A stretch of 64,000 bases of DNA from Chryseotalea sanaruensis (GCF_003990915.1 NZ_BHXQ01000001.1:489402-553401), one strand, 5' to 3'. Positions 39,501-45,289 are shown, counted from the stretch's first letter. The notes: generated by a model from the letters alone, not told the origin. Translations and numbers: made by a program.

Positions 39501-41379
39501 AGTTCAACCTGCTGTTACAACTACTTACACCATCTTATCTGTTAAAGATGCTTTTGGTTGTGAGTTTAATCCAACTAGCGATAATGTTGTAGTTGTAAAT
39601 GTTGGCGATACTGACGCAAACTTTAGTATTGTTGGAGATCCTGTCAACTGTAGTCCTTTCCCAGTAGATTTCGAATACAATCAGCAAAGCGGTGTAGTCT
39701 ATAACTGGAAGTGGTTTGATGGAGAGCCTGACTCAACATATACCGCTGGTACAGATGTCACAGATCAGATAGTAAGACATACCTTCTTTAATCCTGCACC
39801 AGGCGCAACGGTTAAATACAAAGTATTTTTAGAGACTGCTTTTGCGGATGCTGCTGATCCGGATGACAATTATCCGGGTGCTTGTTTTAATACAACGTTC
39901 AGAGAGGTACAGGTATATCCTACAGTTGCTACAGCTGTTTTCCCTGATAAAACAGAAATCTGTAGTGGCGATGAGGTTAGATTCGTCAATACATCGCAAG
40001 GCGTAAGAGAAGATAAGTGGTTCTACCGTGTTCAAGGTTCTGGTGGTGAGTTGGAGTCACGCACAGGTTCATATACTCCTCCGCAACGACCTGCTACTAG
40101 CCAGATTTATAATTTGGAAAATATTACATCCACTGATCCGATTATTATAGAAGTCGTTTATCAGGCTGCTAATTTAAATTGTCCTGCAGCTGATGTTGTA
40201 ATACCAATCACCGTTTACCGAGGTGTTGTCGCAAACTTCGAAACAAGTACACCAACTGAATTTGTAGGTGGTCACTCATTTGTAGATGTTACAAACACTT
40301 CAACTCCGATTGACGCTACTGACTTTACATACGAGTGGAATTTCGGAATTGATGCAGCACCCGCTGATTTGAATGGCACCACACCACCAAATCCGATTGA
40401 TTATACTACTCCAGGTTTAAAAGAGATTTCATTACTGGTTACGAATATCGATGCCTTGGCGAACGGTCTGGTGTGTTCAAGTGAAATTCGTAAGACAATT
40501 GAGATTGTGGTTCCTCCATTGTTGGCAAACTTCAGGGCTATACCATTAGCGGCATGTTATCCGGTGGATATAACGGTAGTGGAGAACCTTGCCACTGGTG
40601 ATGAGTTTGAGTGGACTGTAATTGATGAAGCGGGTAGAATTTCTGCAACATCTAATGCTAACCTACCAGTATTTGCCATACCGAATCCAGGTAAGTACAC
40701 TATCATACTCGTAACAACTAACTCTTTCACTGGCCAACAAAGTCCACCAAGCGTGAGAGACATCGAGATATTTGAAAGTCCGGTTGCCTCATTTGAAGTA
40801 AGACCAACCACAGTATTTATTCCGGATCAGGAGATTACGACCTTTAACTTTAGCAGTGGGGCGAATCAATACGATTGGGATTTTGGCGATGGTAATACCT
40901 CTATCGACTTTGAACCAAAAATTACTTATCGAATTGAAGGCGAGTACCCAATCACGCTGGTAGCCGGATTTAATAATGGATCGCGGGATATTGATGGAGA
41001 TGGTATATCAGATGGAAGTATTGTATGCTACGATACGTTAACCCGAACTGTACAAGCACGTGACGGTGGTTTAACCAGAATACCAAACTCATTTACACCT
41101 AATCCGAACGGACCTGGTGGTAGCGGAGGCAACGGTGGAGCTGGTTCTTTCAACGATGTATTCTTGCCAATTACAAAAGGTGTAGAAGAATTTATGATGC
41201 AGATTTTTGATCGATGGGGTTCACTGGTTTTTGAAAGCAGGGATAAAAATCAAGGTTGGGATGGTTACGACAGAAACAGAAATCTTTTGCCAGCAGGTGT
41301 TTATGTGTATAAGCTGGAGTTACGCTTGTCTAATGGAGACAGAACGACACAAGTTGGAGATATAACCCTCATTCGCTAA
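24520..41379 (+). CDS. Giant T9SS-exported repeat protein (5619 aa) with PKD-like domains and type B C-terminal domain
   Basis: A single uninterrupted frame. It has a signal peptide (about residues 1-24, ending AYSQ). A non-repetitive N-terminal region and divergent Ig/PKD-like modules follow. At about 1225-1394 a beta-rich block seems inserted inside one module. Residues about 2146-2848 hold seven units of about 100 residues, and about 2849-4095 hold twelve units of about 104. Each unit carries a CSD-type motif and ends in NPEPV or DPEPV. Less regular modules follow, then a classic PKD domain with YDWDFGDGNTS (about 5450). The last 100 residues match the gliding-motility-associated/type B sorting domain: PNSFTPN, FDRWGSLVFES, GWDGYDRN, LPAGVYVYKLEL. 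It is probably a surface adhesin or SprB-like filament secreted through T9SS. The exact ligand is unknown. Confidence 0.9.
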   Translation: MRLLYNALLVVLLTIGLYSSAYSQAVPTPIAPRTYSIFHETDNQQVITITWNSNVTITGAAGWTITVGGVPVVPSGSVSAGTTTNIILSSAILPGQAVTVQWSGGNGADPFGPSASQNNKRILCTDFTFAALNGNTPPCAPVDPNNQMVFKVNPAARNSSFWDLSRVTGRVTWINEFAAPFSVLGATETNLSGTALANGGFVAFDSESVPLAASSQPGDYIYPANDPVCGYTSNWYVRLTYPVAQGETTNCPRTSPNQTIVYASHNNDDSGVGGDVRMPATIANSDLVCLGTNVNMTFTDNTDLNCNPTTTPIPTNNGRRWVRVVYGSTDLGGGNTAADNIPNIHVDGVEVTDANGNLLFPGGYIPSAYPFAGVPDAFGVVEIPATVDLPRGILNLITTTSPTGQAVGQRFWVRLDYWNGCNAYDGIGDALNLRRSVENEIEIIGKPVALTTTGLSTCYDATNNLTGINFTTTSTLGGLRTGVNWYASLANVGTTTKIPNGVNNLSLPASAYTTANGTSVNFRTDNTGGRYYSVWTTQVQGATNTCESDPVEVVIYQQPRISVAPDLPTTPVGDNSVCIDAVEIYTTSAPGTKTIAATNSTNGAAINFQLENLWSDGFGADVSVSPTATTTNSTTATFSFGAQPNPSVTNNISVRRRYRATVADAVSVISPLPAPFTLPTYLITPQTCQTNAVNLSVTVFGESNGGTINGSPTICDGVSTGNMTLTGQRGAVLQWERSYDDFGAAPATPFIAIVGTTGLTTYSEVPPNGPGTYKYRVLVQNQNASGPCAAAYTIVANQNTVTVNPVPPKPTITPSGITTFCVGSNVTLSSSTNDADSYQWFRNGVSVVGATGQNIVLSTVAQSGDYTVQTRGIAPTVCLSTISDPVTVTINPLPTASNPVGGGSVCNGTAAPDIEWTLSGTPPFDFTITRSVEGPLVVSGHGSTTYTIVAPNPASSQTYQITSLTDANGCSATALGTAATVNVIATPPPSVELFTGTAAVCDDGGTTNPPDALLDLLPNQVETYSIRYRLRNLLTSVDGPIIHIPSIASDVNGVITISPTYAQMGGVPLEDGYQVIITEIFNTTTLCAGAVPIFGPTLIVNERPVAPTSNGNVIACSDVVATTAISVVAPGAGFEIDWYANASGGGALLSNNNSFTPGAAGTYHAEMRNATTGCVSSSRTAVELISDARPTDPTVGGNFDTCSDAAVLSGSVPDNGGTGTWTVGSAIYNQTFSSAENNIGLNGTTVGSPATLVRPDWTLTVDPSLYSATDANDYFKVTGGVFSGQDLNDGTMTWESRAIDITAFSNVKVSVRLAEFGAQGGADFIRATYTIDGGAPQLIGEIVDDATDGVFQNFSVTTAPAGTTLKIYVSVHNNGNSDHHDFDDVQVFATTTTAVPVIADVNNPASAVTNLQDGPNVFTWTVNSVLGACTVPPAVLTITKNPQPITQDINFDLCETTEGTLDHLNYDLTVHNLAVADGDLTDRAVTWFTNALLTIAVPDATDVTVSDGDVFYARVENTVTGCTNVTPILNPGSVTFNVNPLPVANDQDDTNTETVYCEEFPVGSGVANNIDLTILNDNVIGGVVPNRTVAWFEADGTTPVLTPTDVDAVTDGRIYVARVTNTLTNCINTAQVEITVNPLPLDNAIITPSGTTPATFTVCASTTILLFQVSPTLNSGSTYSWSIPTAAGEFEQFGGGGVNDFFVLLRFPNAVPGGLPITVTETSADGCVGNVNTLTIIVDSAPAAPVIVGDNNVCATENNVSYTIAAPGISTYTWTVPGTLGSIVSGQGTDEIIVNISNTSGNITVIETNATGCVSPAAAPFNVTVNARPTITSLNTVDICSGEVVNANHTITAVPALGTVFDWVVTAKVGPVGGASVGNSGTGQINQTLTNTSASLGQIIYDITPKIDIDPTAGVEFCNGPTQTFTVNVYPEPVGNDQALNICSDNLFTYDLQVTNIDGLGNGLPTVFEYLVTSSNSGAVPAEPNRVAATNLPISHTYTNTTTANVTITYIVFPFYDDPQACAGEDFTITLTVQPEPQGIDDADIVCGSAAVGYDLVANIAAGNNLTAGTTFSWVAADNPDVTGESLVPQTGNTITDVITNVTTGNEDVVYTVTPISASGCSGNTFTVTITVRPTPVGANNSIVRCSDENVGIILSTNPAAVAAATYTIAVNANGLTLSGGVDSNGPLKLANEINDDAWLNNTLNPVNVVYTITPVSADGCPGVSFTLTVQVNPEPIGIGNAVTRCSGEAAAVNLTSNVAAVAAATYNISVNANGLILESGTDSNGNGKASNELADDFWRNTGLSPVNVVYTVIPVSAVGCLGNAVVVTVTVNPEPAGVDSGSSFCSDDALGINISTSGTSVAAATYNIVVNPNGLIQSSGTGSGGNNKLANELAADAWRNIGLLPVDVEYTITPVSADGCAGDNFVITATINPEPVGNTSAATVCSDSPVGVTITTAGTSVAAATYNISVNANGLILSAGTDSNGNGKAANEIADDQWTNTGLSPVNVVYTIIPVSAAPESCLGDQFTITVTINPEPVGVVAAATRCSDQAVGLNITSNAGSVPATSYNIVVNNNGLTLSDGTNSNGINRAASEIADDEWTNTGLLPVNVVYTINPVTAAGCIGDAFTITITINPEPVVNNVVDTKCSDEVLGITLSGVGTSVAADNYTIAVANNGLIQSGGTASAGALKAANELADDIWRNTGLLPVDVVYTITPVSADGCSGNSFTVTVTINPEPVGANSAVTVCSDNAVATNLTTSGFAVAASSYNIVVTDNGLTLASGTPSGGNAKAANEIADDVWHNESNGAVNVIYTVTPISADGCEGNPFTVTVTVNPEPVLAAGLNDTVCSDAIVDLVLNTNGASVSASGYNILNRTVAGGLTPVAQVTVPTNGVAANYLRNEVYRNTTNGALTVTYRVEPVSSIGACLGNFQDIIITINPEPVVAATLNNNACSDSPINLILSVGPGSVPAVDYNLVNRIVAPGLIPVVQQPITNNVAANYLQTEVYRNTTNAALTVQYIVEATGSIGACVGDQRTITITIDPEPVIATTLDANRCSDATIGLVLNTNGTSIGALDYNIVSRVVAPGLTPVAQAAVPANAVSATHLQSEIYRNETAGPLTVTYVVEARGTIGNCLGDQRTITITIDPEPIVSSTLSAARCSDSIVNLILDTQAGSVAAVNYNIVSRTVPVGLTVVSQAIVPANAVSTTYLQNEIYRNTTNGSITVQYVVEAVSSINGCLSNPRTINISIDPEPVISTTLDNTVCSDANVGLVLNTNPGSVLAASYNIVSRTVAAGLTPLNQVVVPANAVGDNYLQAELYNNVTNGPLTVQYVVEATGTINGCPGDQRTITITVNPEPVISPSLNSNVCSDNAIGLILNTNGSSVTALNYNIAGRVVGAGLTPVTQVIVPALGVSSNYLQTERYINTTGAPITVTYTVNAIGTVNSCPGNDRIITITIDPEPVVATTLDDDICSDQPINLVLNTNGTSIGASSYNILSRSVGAGLTGVSQVLVPAAAVSDTYLQNEIYRNTTNASIDVVYVVEARGTINNCLGKTRTITITIDPEPVVSATLNDNTCSGEDVGLILNTNGISIGAASYNIVSRTMAGGLTPISQVVVPFTGVVNNYLETEAYENTTNSALTVEYVVEATGTINGCVGDQRTIVITVDPQPVISPTLNASVCSDTPVNLVLNTNGTSVNALNYNVLSRNVGAGLIPVNQVAVANGVSATHLQSEQYINRTNASIPVTYEIQARGSINGCLGDPVFITITIDPEPVIATTLDEDVCSDNVVGLILTTNGTSISAANYNFSNKIVAGGLTPVAQVLIPANGVAANYVENEVYNNTTNGPLTVQYFVTPVGTINACLGQSKTIIITVNPEPVLSTTLDDAICSDEEINLVLNTNGTSIAALNYNVISRTVGGGLTPIAEVGAPALGVSTTYFQDDIYQNTGALSASVVYVVEAVGTIDNCLSNPRTITLTINPEPVMSPTLDIAGICSDLPTNLTLNTNGTSVAASEYNIVGISVPGGLTANAANTIVPSNNELDNYLQNHRFNNTGSTDLVVEYNVIPVSAAGCFGNALTIDVTINPEPVVDTNLDEIQCSDIAYGNLLITNGTSIGAATFDVTALVEAGLTGAASTGLAQPANLIQNDAFTNLTATQLKVTYSVIPNGTNGCIGEARAIEFKVNPEPVLDVPAPDAICSNNTNQPDQTEIVLSTNGTSVNATNYRLLNVEYSDGGPFSTIAPAGLSPNPSNRSISAVSGVNLVRADRYNNISLNAITVRYTVEPIGPTVGAFTCLGDSDIIEVVVNPEPEIDPSISPTAVCSDVPAGISAELGESPSSIAIATYIIKAINFPDLTAGTSNTGIGNNKPFNALVNDSYTNVSEVQRAATYTIAPVSAAGCTGLDDQIVLTIDPAPNLADNLSRIVCNDATASITLAVSTTVDANGGFDILDIDTNGGQNSLTPNGGNAVVVNGSPANILAGDRFVNTSGATDTVRYGIKPVSAAGCKGPREVVTLIVEPQIQMNVGSDIEICSNGSTNFTLTSPTVASAGSITFNYSASSTSPQLSGFSVFQNSLPNNHTINDLLTNNANAAHTVTYNVTPRAESAANGVGCAGTLSQFLARVQPKPKLVPVPASFTICEGEPLGVDLSTASSPTNGTAVPIPVSFNLLRVEEESGNIPDSVLGFTSVWPTAFNPGIDVLNEVLTNIDTVQRTIRYFFEPRFDIVAGTCLGDETSILVTVNPRAQVVGLTDVEVCSGEEFTQNIAVTGAETASTLITWTRTTPPPTGLTGSSNGAGNIITQVLFNNNNSNASITYTFTPQSFNCVGTAASFVTTILPTPKIVGLASSFNICNDADFEINLDNFSPTTNAIFNWTVDNTDPLLLGSVGGNGLAIDDTWSNATGSLATATYTITPIVEKTDGSDCIGPEKIVSLNVAPEVGATLFSSTGDNDDYLCEGSKGFLFFENTGLPSFDMTYRVDDGTSSNDITLTKQGIIKLLEVQPAVTTTYTILSVKDAFGCEFNPTSDNVVVVNVGDTDANFSIVGDPVNCSPFPVDFEYNQQSGVVYNWKWFDGEPDSTYTAGTDVTDQIVRHTFFNPAPGATVKYKVFLETAFADAADPDDNYPGACFNTTFREVQVYPTVATAVFPDKTEICSGDEVRFVNTSQGVREDKWFYRVQGSGGELESRTGSYTPPQRPATSQIYNLENITSTDPIIIEVVYQAANLNCPAADVVIPITVYRGVVANFETSTPTEFVGGHSFVDVTNTSTPIDATDFTYEWNFGIDAAPADLNGTTPPNPIDYTTPGLKEISLLVTNIDALANGLVCSSEIRKTIEIVVPPLLANFRAIPLAACYPVDITVVENLATGDEFEWTVIDEAGRISATSNANLPVFAIPNPGKYTIILVTTNSFTGQQSPPSVRDIEIFESPVASFEVRPTTVFIPDQEITTFNFSSGANQYDWDFGDGNTSIDFEPKITYRIEGEYPITLVAGFNNGSRDIDGDGISDGSIVCYDTLTRTVQARDGGLTRIPNSFTPNPNGPGGSGGNGGAGSFNDVFLPITKGVEEFMMQIFDRWGSLVFESRDKNQGWDGYDRNRNLLPAGVYVYKLELRLSNGDRTTQVGDITLIR
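30955..33063 (+). repeat. Repeat block A inside the giant gene: 7 units of about 300 nt
   Basis: Measured at the codon for the conserved Cys, units begin at 30955, 31255, 31555, 31855, 32161, 32461 and 32761, spaced 300, 300, 300, 306, 300 and 300 bases. Each unit has a (R/V/K/F)CS(D/G) start, an 'N(A/P/N)NGL' centre, 'A(N/S)E(I/L)ADD.W.N', 'PV(N/D)V.YTI.PV(S/T)A' and ends NPEP. Synonymous sites differ a lot between units, so the duplications are old or gene conversion is weak. Confidence 0.9.
33064..36804 (+). repeat. Repeat block B inside the giant gene: 12 units of about 312 nt
   Basis: Conserved Cys codons lie at 33064, 33376, 33685, 33997, 34309, 34621, 34933, 35245, 35557, 35866, 36178 and 36493, with the next module at 36805. 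Spacings are 309-315 bases, mostly exactly 312. The units share '(V/L)LNTNG.S', 'YNI(V/L)SR.V..GL.P', 'NYLQ.E.Y.N.T', 'VTY.V.A.GTI..C.G..R.ITITI' and end (N/D)PEPV. They differ from block A in the centre (NRTVAGGL in place of NNGL), so the protein has two related but distinct registers. Confidence 0.9.
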
Positions 41380-41385
41380 TTTTCA

Positions 41386-42417
41386 ATGATGAAGAGAATT
41401 TTAATAAGTCTGCTTTGTTTACTAATGATTGGAGAGCTTGCAGCGCAAGATCCTCAGTTCTCACAGTACTACCAGGCACCACTTTATCTTAATCCCGGCT
41501 TCACCGGAATTACACCTCAGCAACGCTTGGTGGTTAATCATCGTGTGCAATGGCCAAACTTGCCGCAAGCATTTTCTACCTATGCAGCTTCTTACGATAT
41601 TTTTGTAGATGAACTGCGAAGTGGTTTTGGTATTTTAGCAACAACCGATAAAATGGGATCAGCAGGTTGGCGCACAACCACAGCAGGATTACTTTATTCA
41701 TTTAAAGTAAAGCTTACTGATAACATTGTTTTCTCTCCTGGTTTGTATTTTGGTTATGGTACTAACGGTTTGGATAGAAACCTATTAACACTAGGGGATG
41801 GGTTAGAATTTCAGGGTCAATCATTAGATCCGGAATTGAATAAATTAGGCAGACAGGATTATTTTGATTTTGGTTCGGGCTTTCTTTTCTATAACAGGAA
41901 TTTATGGTTAGGCGCTGCCTTTCACCATATGAACCAACCTAACCTTTCTGTTTTGGGTGATGTTAGCAGATTGCCAATGAAAACTTCCATTCATGGTGGC
42001 GCCAGGCTATCTTTATACAATGGGCCTCGTACCCTTGCTAAGGTTTCGTATTTAACACCATCATTTATATTGCGCAAACAAGGCAAGTCATTTACACAGT
42101 TAGATGTTGGTATTAACTATCATATTGATCCCGTATCAGTAGGCTTCTGGTATAGGGGAAAACCATTTGAGAAAACGGTGATTAATTCTGTTGCACAGGA
42201 TGCGCTCATTCTCTCATTAGGTATGTATTTCAAAAATTTATCAGTTGGGTATAGTTATGATTTTACAGTATCAGAACTTCAAACTGCCGGTGGTGGCGCG
42301 CATGAGATTGCCCTTACGTACGAGTTTGTAGCAAAGCCCTTAAATAGAAATATCAAGCGGAAATACAGAATGATACCATGCCCATCCTTTAATAGCAAAG
42401 AGGGCTTTTGGAATTAG
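41386..42417 (+). CDS. PorP/SprF-family T9SS outer-membrane protein
   Basis: 343 residues with a signal peptide (about residues 1-20, ending ELAAQ). The family hallmark QDPQFSQYYQAPLYLNPGFTG follows immediately, then VQWPNLPQAFSTYAASYD, and beta-barrel strands to the C-terminus. PorP/SprF proteins are outer-membrane components needed for export or anchoring of specific type B T9SS substrates and are usually encoded next to them. Only 6 bases separate it from the giant gene, so the two are almost certainly co-transcribed and the giant protein is its likely client. It is not the core PorP of the general machinery by context; it is one of the substrate-linked paralogues. Confidence 0.93.
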   Translation: MMKRILISLLCLLMIGELAAQDPQFSQYYQAPLYLNPGFTGITPQQRLVVNHRVQWPNLPQAFSTYAASYDIFVDELRSGFGILATTDKMGSAGWRTTTAGLLYSFKVKLTDNIVFSPGLYFGYGTNGLDRNLLTLGDGLEFQGQSLDPELNKLGRQDYFDFGSGFLFYNRNLWLGAAFHHMNQPNLSVLGDVSRLPMKTSIHGGARLSLYNGPRTLAKVSYLTPSFILRKQGKSFTQLDVGINYHIDPVSVGFWYRGKPFEKTVINSVAQDALILSLGMYFKNLSVGYSYDFTVSELQTAGGGAHEIALTYEFVAKPLNRNIKRKYRMIPCPSFNSKEGFWN

Positions 42418-42429
42418 AACAGCAATATC

Positions 42430-42514
42430 AGTTAGTTAAGCTTCCTTGGTCATCCTCTCCTTTGGAGAGGACTGGAGGTGAGTCCACTAAGGAAGCTTAG
42501 CGAAACGACATTGA
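42430..42514. repeat. 90-bp palindromic intergenic repeat, copy 2 (inverted)
   Basis: Read on the minus strand it gives CAATGTCGTTTCGCTAAG, then CACCTCCAGTCCTCTCC, then GAGGATGACCA, closely following copy 1 at 20718-20809. Here the perfect arms are TTAAGCTTCCTT (left) and AAGGAAGCTTAG (right) with the conserved central hairpin. It lies downstream of the PorP/SprF gene and may end its transcript. Confidence 0.78.
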
Positions 42515-42587
42515 ATTAGAATAGAGCCTTCTCATCTTATAAATCCTTGTCGTAAATTGCACCAAACCTGGTGTAACTATTTAGTCC

Positions 42588-44006
42588 ATGAATTTAGCTG
42601 AATCAATACAAGATCCTGTTTTTAAGACAGTTAGCCGCTGTGCTCAAGAATCAGGTGTAAGAGCTTTTGTAGTGGGGGGTTATGTTCGTGATCTCATTTT
42701 GAAAAGACCTTCGAAGGACATAGATTTTGTATGCGTAGGGAGTGGTATTGAACTGGCGGAACGAGTTGCAAAAGCCCTGGGACCAAATGTACATGTCAAC
42801 GTTTTTAAGAATTTCGGAACAGCACATATACCCTTTCAAGACTTTGATCTTGAGTTTGTAGGAGCACGAAAAGAGTCGTACCGATCCGATTCCCGCAAAC
42901 CTATTGTAGAAGATGGAAGTTTAGAAGACGATCAGAAGAGGCGAGACTTTACGATAAATGCTTTTGCCATAAGCCTGAGTGTTGAAAACTATGGTGACTT
43001 AATTGATCCTTTTAATGGTTTAGTTGATCTTGAGAATAAGATAATCCGCACACCACTGGAGCCGGGTATAACTTTTTCTGACGATCCATTGAGAATGATG
43101 CGCGCGATTCGTTTTGCCTCTCAACTCAATTTTGACATTGAAGCGGATACTTTTAATGCAATTATTCAACAAGCTGAACGACTTGCCATTATATCGCAGG
43201 AGCGTATCATCGATGAACTTAATAAAATTGTTTTAAGTAAAACACCATCTTACGGTTTCAAGCTTTTGTTCCAGAGTAAATTACTCCATCAGTTTTTTCC
43301 TGAACTGGTTGCTTTGCAAGGAGTAGAGTACGTAGGGGGGAATGCGCATAAAGATAATTTTTATCATACACTTCAAGTGTTAGATAATGTATCGAAAGTA
43401 TCGGATGACCTTTGGCTGAGGTGGGCCGCCATTATGCATGATATTGCCAAGCCTGCGACAAAGCGATACGATCCTAAGGTTGGCTTTACTTTCCATGGTC
43501 ATGAAGAAAAGGGAGCACGCATGACGCCAAAAATATTCAGAAGGTTAAAGTTGCCTTTAAATGACCGGATGGATTTCGTTCAAAAACTGGTGAGATTACA
43601 TCTTCGTCCGATTTCCCTTGTTAAAAATGTGACAGATTCTGCCATTAGACGCCTTCTCTTTGAAGCAGGCAATGATGTAGATGCGCTTATGATGTTGTGC
43701 AGAGCAGACATCACTTCTAAAAACCACGAAAAAGTATCACGCTTCCTTAATAATTTTGATAAGGTAGAGGTGAAGATGAAAGAAGTAGAGGCCAAGGATA
43801 GCGTACGCAATTTTCAACCACCTATCTCCGGAGAAGAAATCATCAAAATTTTTGAATTACAGCCGGGCCCACTTATCGGAGAGATAAAAGAGTATATCAA
43901 AGAAGCAATCCTGGAAGGAGAAATCAAAAATGATTATGAAGAAGCGAAAGCATTGATGATAAAATTTGCTTCGACCAAAGGATTACAAGTGAAGGGAGGA
44001 GTTTGA
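42588..44006 (+). CDS. cca: CCA-adding tRNA nucleotidyltransferase with HD domain
   Basis: 472 residues. The class II nucleotidyltransferase head has FVVGGYVRDLILKRPSKDIDFV with the catalytic DxD pair, and RRDFTINAFAISL downstream. The ERI-DELNKI stretch (IISQERIIDELNKI) marks the neck domain. A C-terminal HD domain follows with WAAIMHDIAKPATK and FTFHGHEEKGA, giving the metal-binding His/Asp residues. It adds or repairs the 3' CCA of tRNAs; the HD domain can give phosphatase/phosphodiesterase activity. Whether it is a full CCA or an A-adding enzyme cannot be told by eye. It stands alone, with repeat elements on both sides. Confidence 0.93.
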   Translation: MNLAESIQDPVFKTVSRCAQESGVRAFVVGGYVRDLILKRPSKDIDFVCVGSGIELAERVAKALGPNVHVNVFKNFGTAHIPFQDFDLEFVGARKESYRSDSRKPIVEDGSLEDDQKRRDFTINAFAISLSVENYGDLIDPFNGLVDLENKIIRTPLEPGITFSDDPLRMMRAIRFASQLNFDIEADTFNAIIQQAERLAIISQERIIDELNKIVLSKTPSYGFKLLFQSKLLHQFFPELVALQGVEYVGGNAHKDNFYHTLQVLDNVSKVSDDLWLRWAAIMHDIAKPATKRYDPKVGFTFHGHEEKGARMTPKIFRRLKLPLNDRMDFVQKLVRLHLRPISLVKNVTDSAIRRLLFEAGNDVDALMMLCRADITSKNHEKVSRFLNNFDKVEVKMKEVEAKDSVRNFQPPISGEEIIKIFELQPGPLIGEIKEYIKEAILEGEIKNDYEEAKALMIKFASTKGLQVKGGV

Positions 44007-44047
44007 TGTGATGATTCGTTGATTAGTTGATTCGTTAATTGATTTGA

Positions 44048-44072
44048 AGACCTGCCTACCGCAGGCAGGTCT
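44048..44072. terminator. Hairpin AGACCTGCCT/AGGCAGGTCT downstream of cca
   Basis: A perfect 10-bp stem with a 5-base loop ACCGC, 42 bases after the cca stop. It is followed by TAATTTGATAATTTG low-complexity sequence, not a clean T run. CCTGCC-type palindromes are common intergenic elements in this phylum, so it may be a repeat as well as a terminator. Confidence 0.5.
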
Positions 44073-44246
44073 GATAATTTGATAATTTGAAAATGAATGA
44101 CCGTGTTTGCGAAACGAACAACCAACAACCAGCATATCTTCTCACCTCTAACTACTAACCTCTCGTTCTCAATAAAATTCTCTTAATTTTTCCTTATCCA
44201 TGCAACCCTTTAATTGTTATCTTGTCTTTAAAGGCAAACTAAGCGC

Positions 44247-44789
44247 TTGACTGATTATCAACATCTTCATCAGGATTTAATTGATCGCTGCAAAAATGGC
44301 GATGACCGTGCTTTTCAGTCATTGTATAAGCTTTATGCCAAAGCCATGTACAATGTCAGCTTCAGGATTACCGCCAGAGAAGAGGATGCACAAGACGCTG
44401 TGCAAGAGTCATTTATCAGTGCCTATCGTAATATTCAACACTATCGAGGGGATTCCTCCTTTGGTGCCTGGATAAAGCGGATTGTAGTGAACAGGTCTAT
44501 CAACATTATTAGAACAAAGAAAGCAGAGCTATGGCCTGAGGATGAGCGTTTTGATATTGAGGAGCAGGAAGCGCCTGAGGTCTACAAGGAAGACATGACG
44601 GTGGAACGTATTCGCATGGCTATTATGAATTTGCCTGATGGCTATCGGTCTGTAGTTAGTTTGTACTTATTAGAAGGCTATGACCACGAAGAAATTGCCA
44701 CCATTTTAGGTATTTCAGAATCTACATCAAAGTCGCAACTTAATAGGGCTAAAGCACGCTTACGGGAACAGCTAACAATGAAAGTATGA
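44247..44789 (+). CDS. ECF-type RNA polymerase sigma factor
   Basis: 180 residues starting from a TTG at 44247; no ATG precedes the conserved region, so the TTG is needed. Region 2 is seen as DRAFQSLYKLYAKAMYNVSFRIT, EDAQDAVQESFISAYRNI and FGAWIKRIVVNRSINIIR. Region 4 is LPDGYRSVVSLYLLEGYDHEEIATILGISESTSKSQLNRAKARL. The stop overlaps the next ATG by 4 bases (ATGA), and that gene encodes a small membrane protein that looks like its anti-sigma factor. The likely role is envelope-stress or surface-state control; no target is visible. Confidence 0.92.
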   Translation: MTDYQHLHQDLIDRCKNGDDRAFQSLYKLYAKAMYNVSFRITAREEDAQDAVQESFISAYRNIQHYRGDSSFGAWIKRIVVNRSINIIRTKKAELWPEDERFDIEEQEAPEVYKEDMTVERIRMAIMNLPDGYRSVVSLYLLEGYDHEEIATILGISESTSKSQLNRAKARLREQLTMKV

Positions 44790-45289
44790 AAGACGAATTG
44801 AAGGATTTTATGGAGCAGAACAGGGGCGCTTTTGATACAAAAGAAGTTCCTGAAAAAGTATGGACAAATGTTAGTCAACATTTGTTTGGGAGACAGCAAT
44901 TTTGGCAACCCATCCGCTATTGGCAGGCAGCTGCTGTGGTGTTTTTTGCATTATCCTCCTTTCTTTTTTTACAAGATAAGGTGGGCTTGAAACAACAAGC
45001 AAGCATGAAAGAGTTTAGGGCCACTGAAGCATTTTACATAGAAGAGATTTCGGAAAAAAAGAAGATGATTCATGCTGTAAGTGCCAATGACCTGAACGGT
45101 TTTACGCAGGACTTTCAGCAGTTGGAAGCCATGTATATGGTTTTGAAAGAGGAGATGAATCAGAAACCCAGTGAAAAGGTTAAGGATGCACTTATCCTTA
45201 ACCTGATTATCCGGATTAACTTATTAAATAAACAACTTCACGAAGTGGAAGAATCTTCCAGGGCTGAAGATGAAGCTGTTATCAGTTAA
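44786..45289 (+). CDS. Putative anti-sigma factor, single membrane span
   Basis: 167 residues. A cytoplasmic N-terminal part (MKDELKDFMEQNRGAFDTKEVPEKVW, about residues 1-45) precedes one membrane helix WQAAAVVFFALSSFLFL (about 47-63). A periplasmic alpha-helical tail follows with coiled-coil character (FRATEAFYIEEISEKKKMI, QLEAMYMVLKEEM). No zinc-finger HxxxCxxC motif of classic ZAS anti-sigmas is visible. The assignment rests on overlap with the ECF gene and topology, the standard arrangement in Bacteroidota. It overlaps the convergent permease gene by 8 bases. Confidence 0.65.
   Translation: MKDELKDFMEQNRGAFDTKEVPEKVWTNVSQHLFGRQQFWQPIRYWQAAAVVFFALSSFLFLQDKVGLKQQASMKEFRATEAFYIEEISEKKKMIHAVSANDLNGFTQDFQQLEAMYMVLKEEMNQKPSEKVKDALILNLIIRINLLNKQLHEVEESSRAEDEAVIS

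Noticed and set aside
27738-40811. Many antisense open frames inside the giant gene
   Set aside because: They are explained by the strong codon periodicity of the Thr/Val/Asn-rich repeats. None has a family motif or a credible upstream signal.
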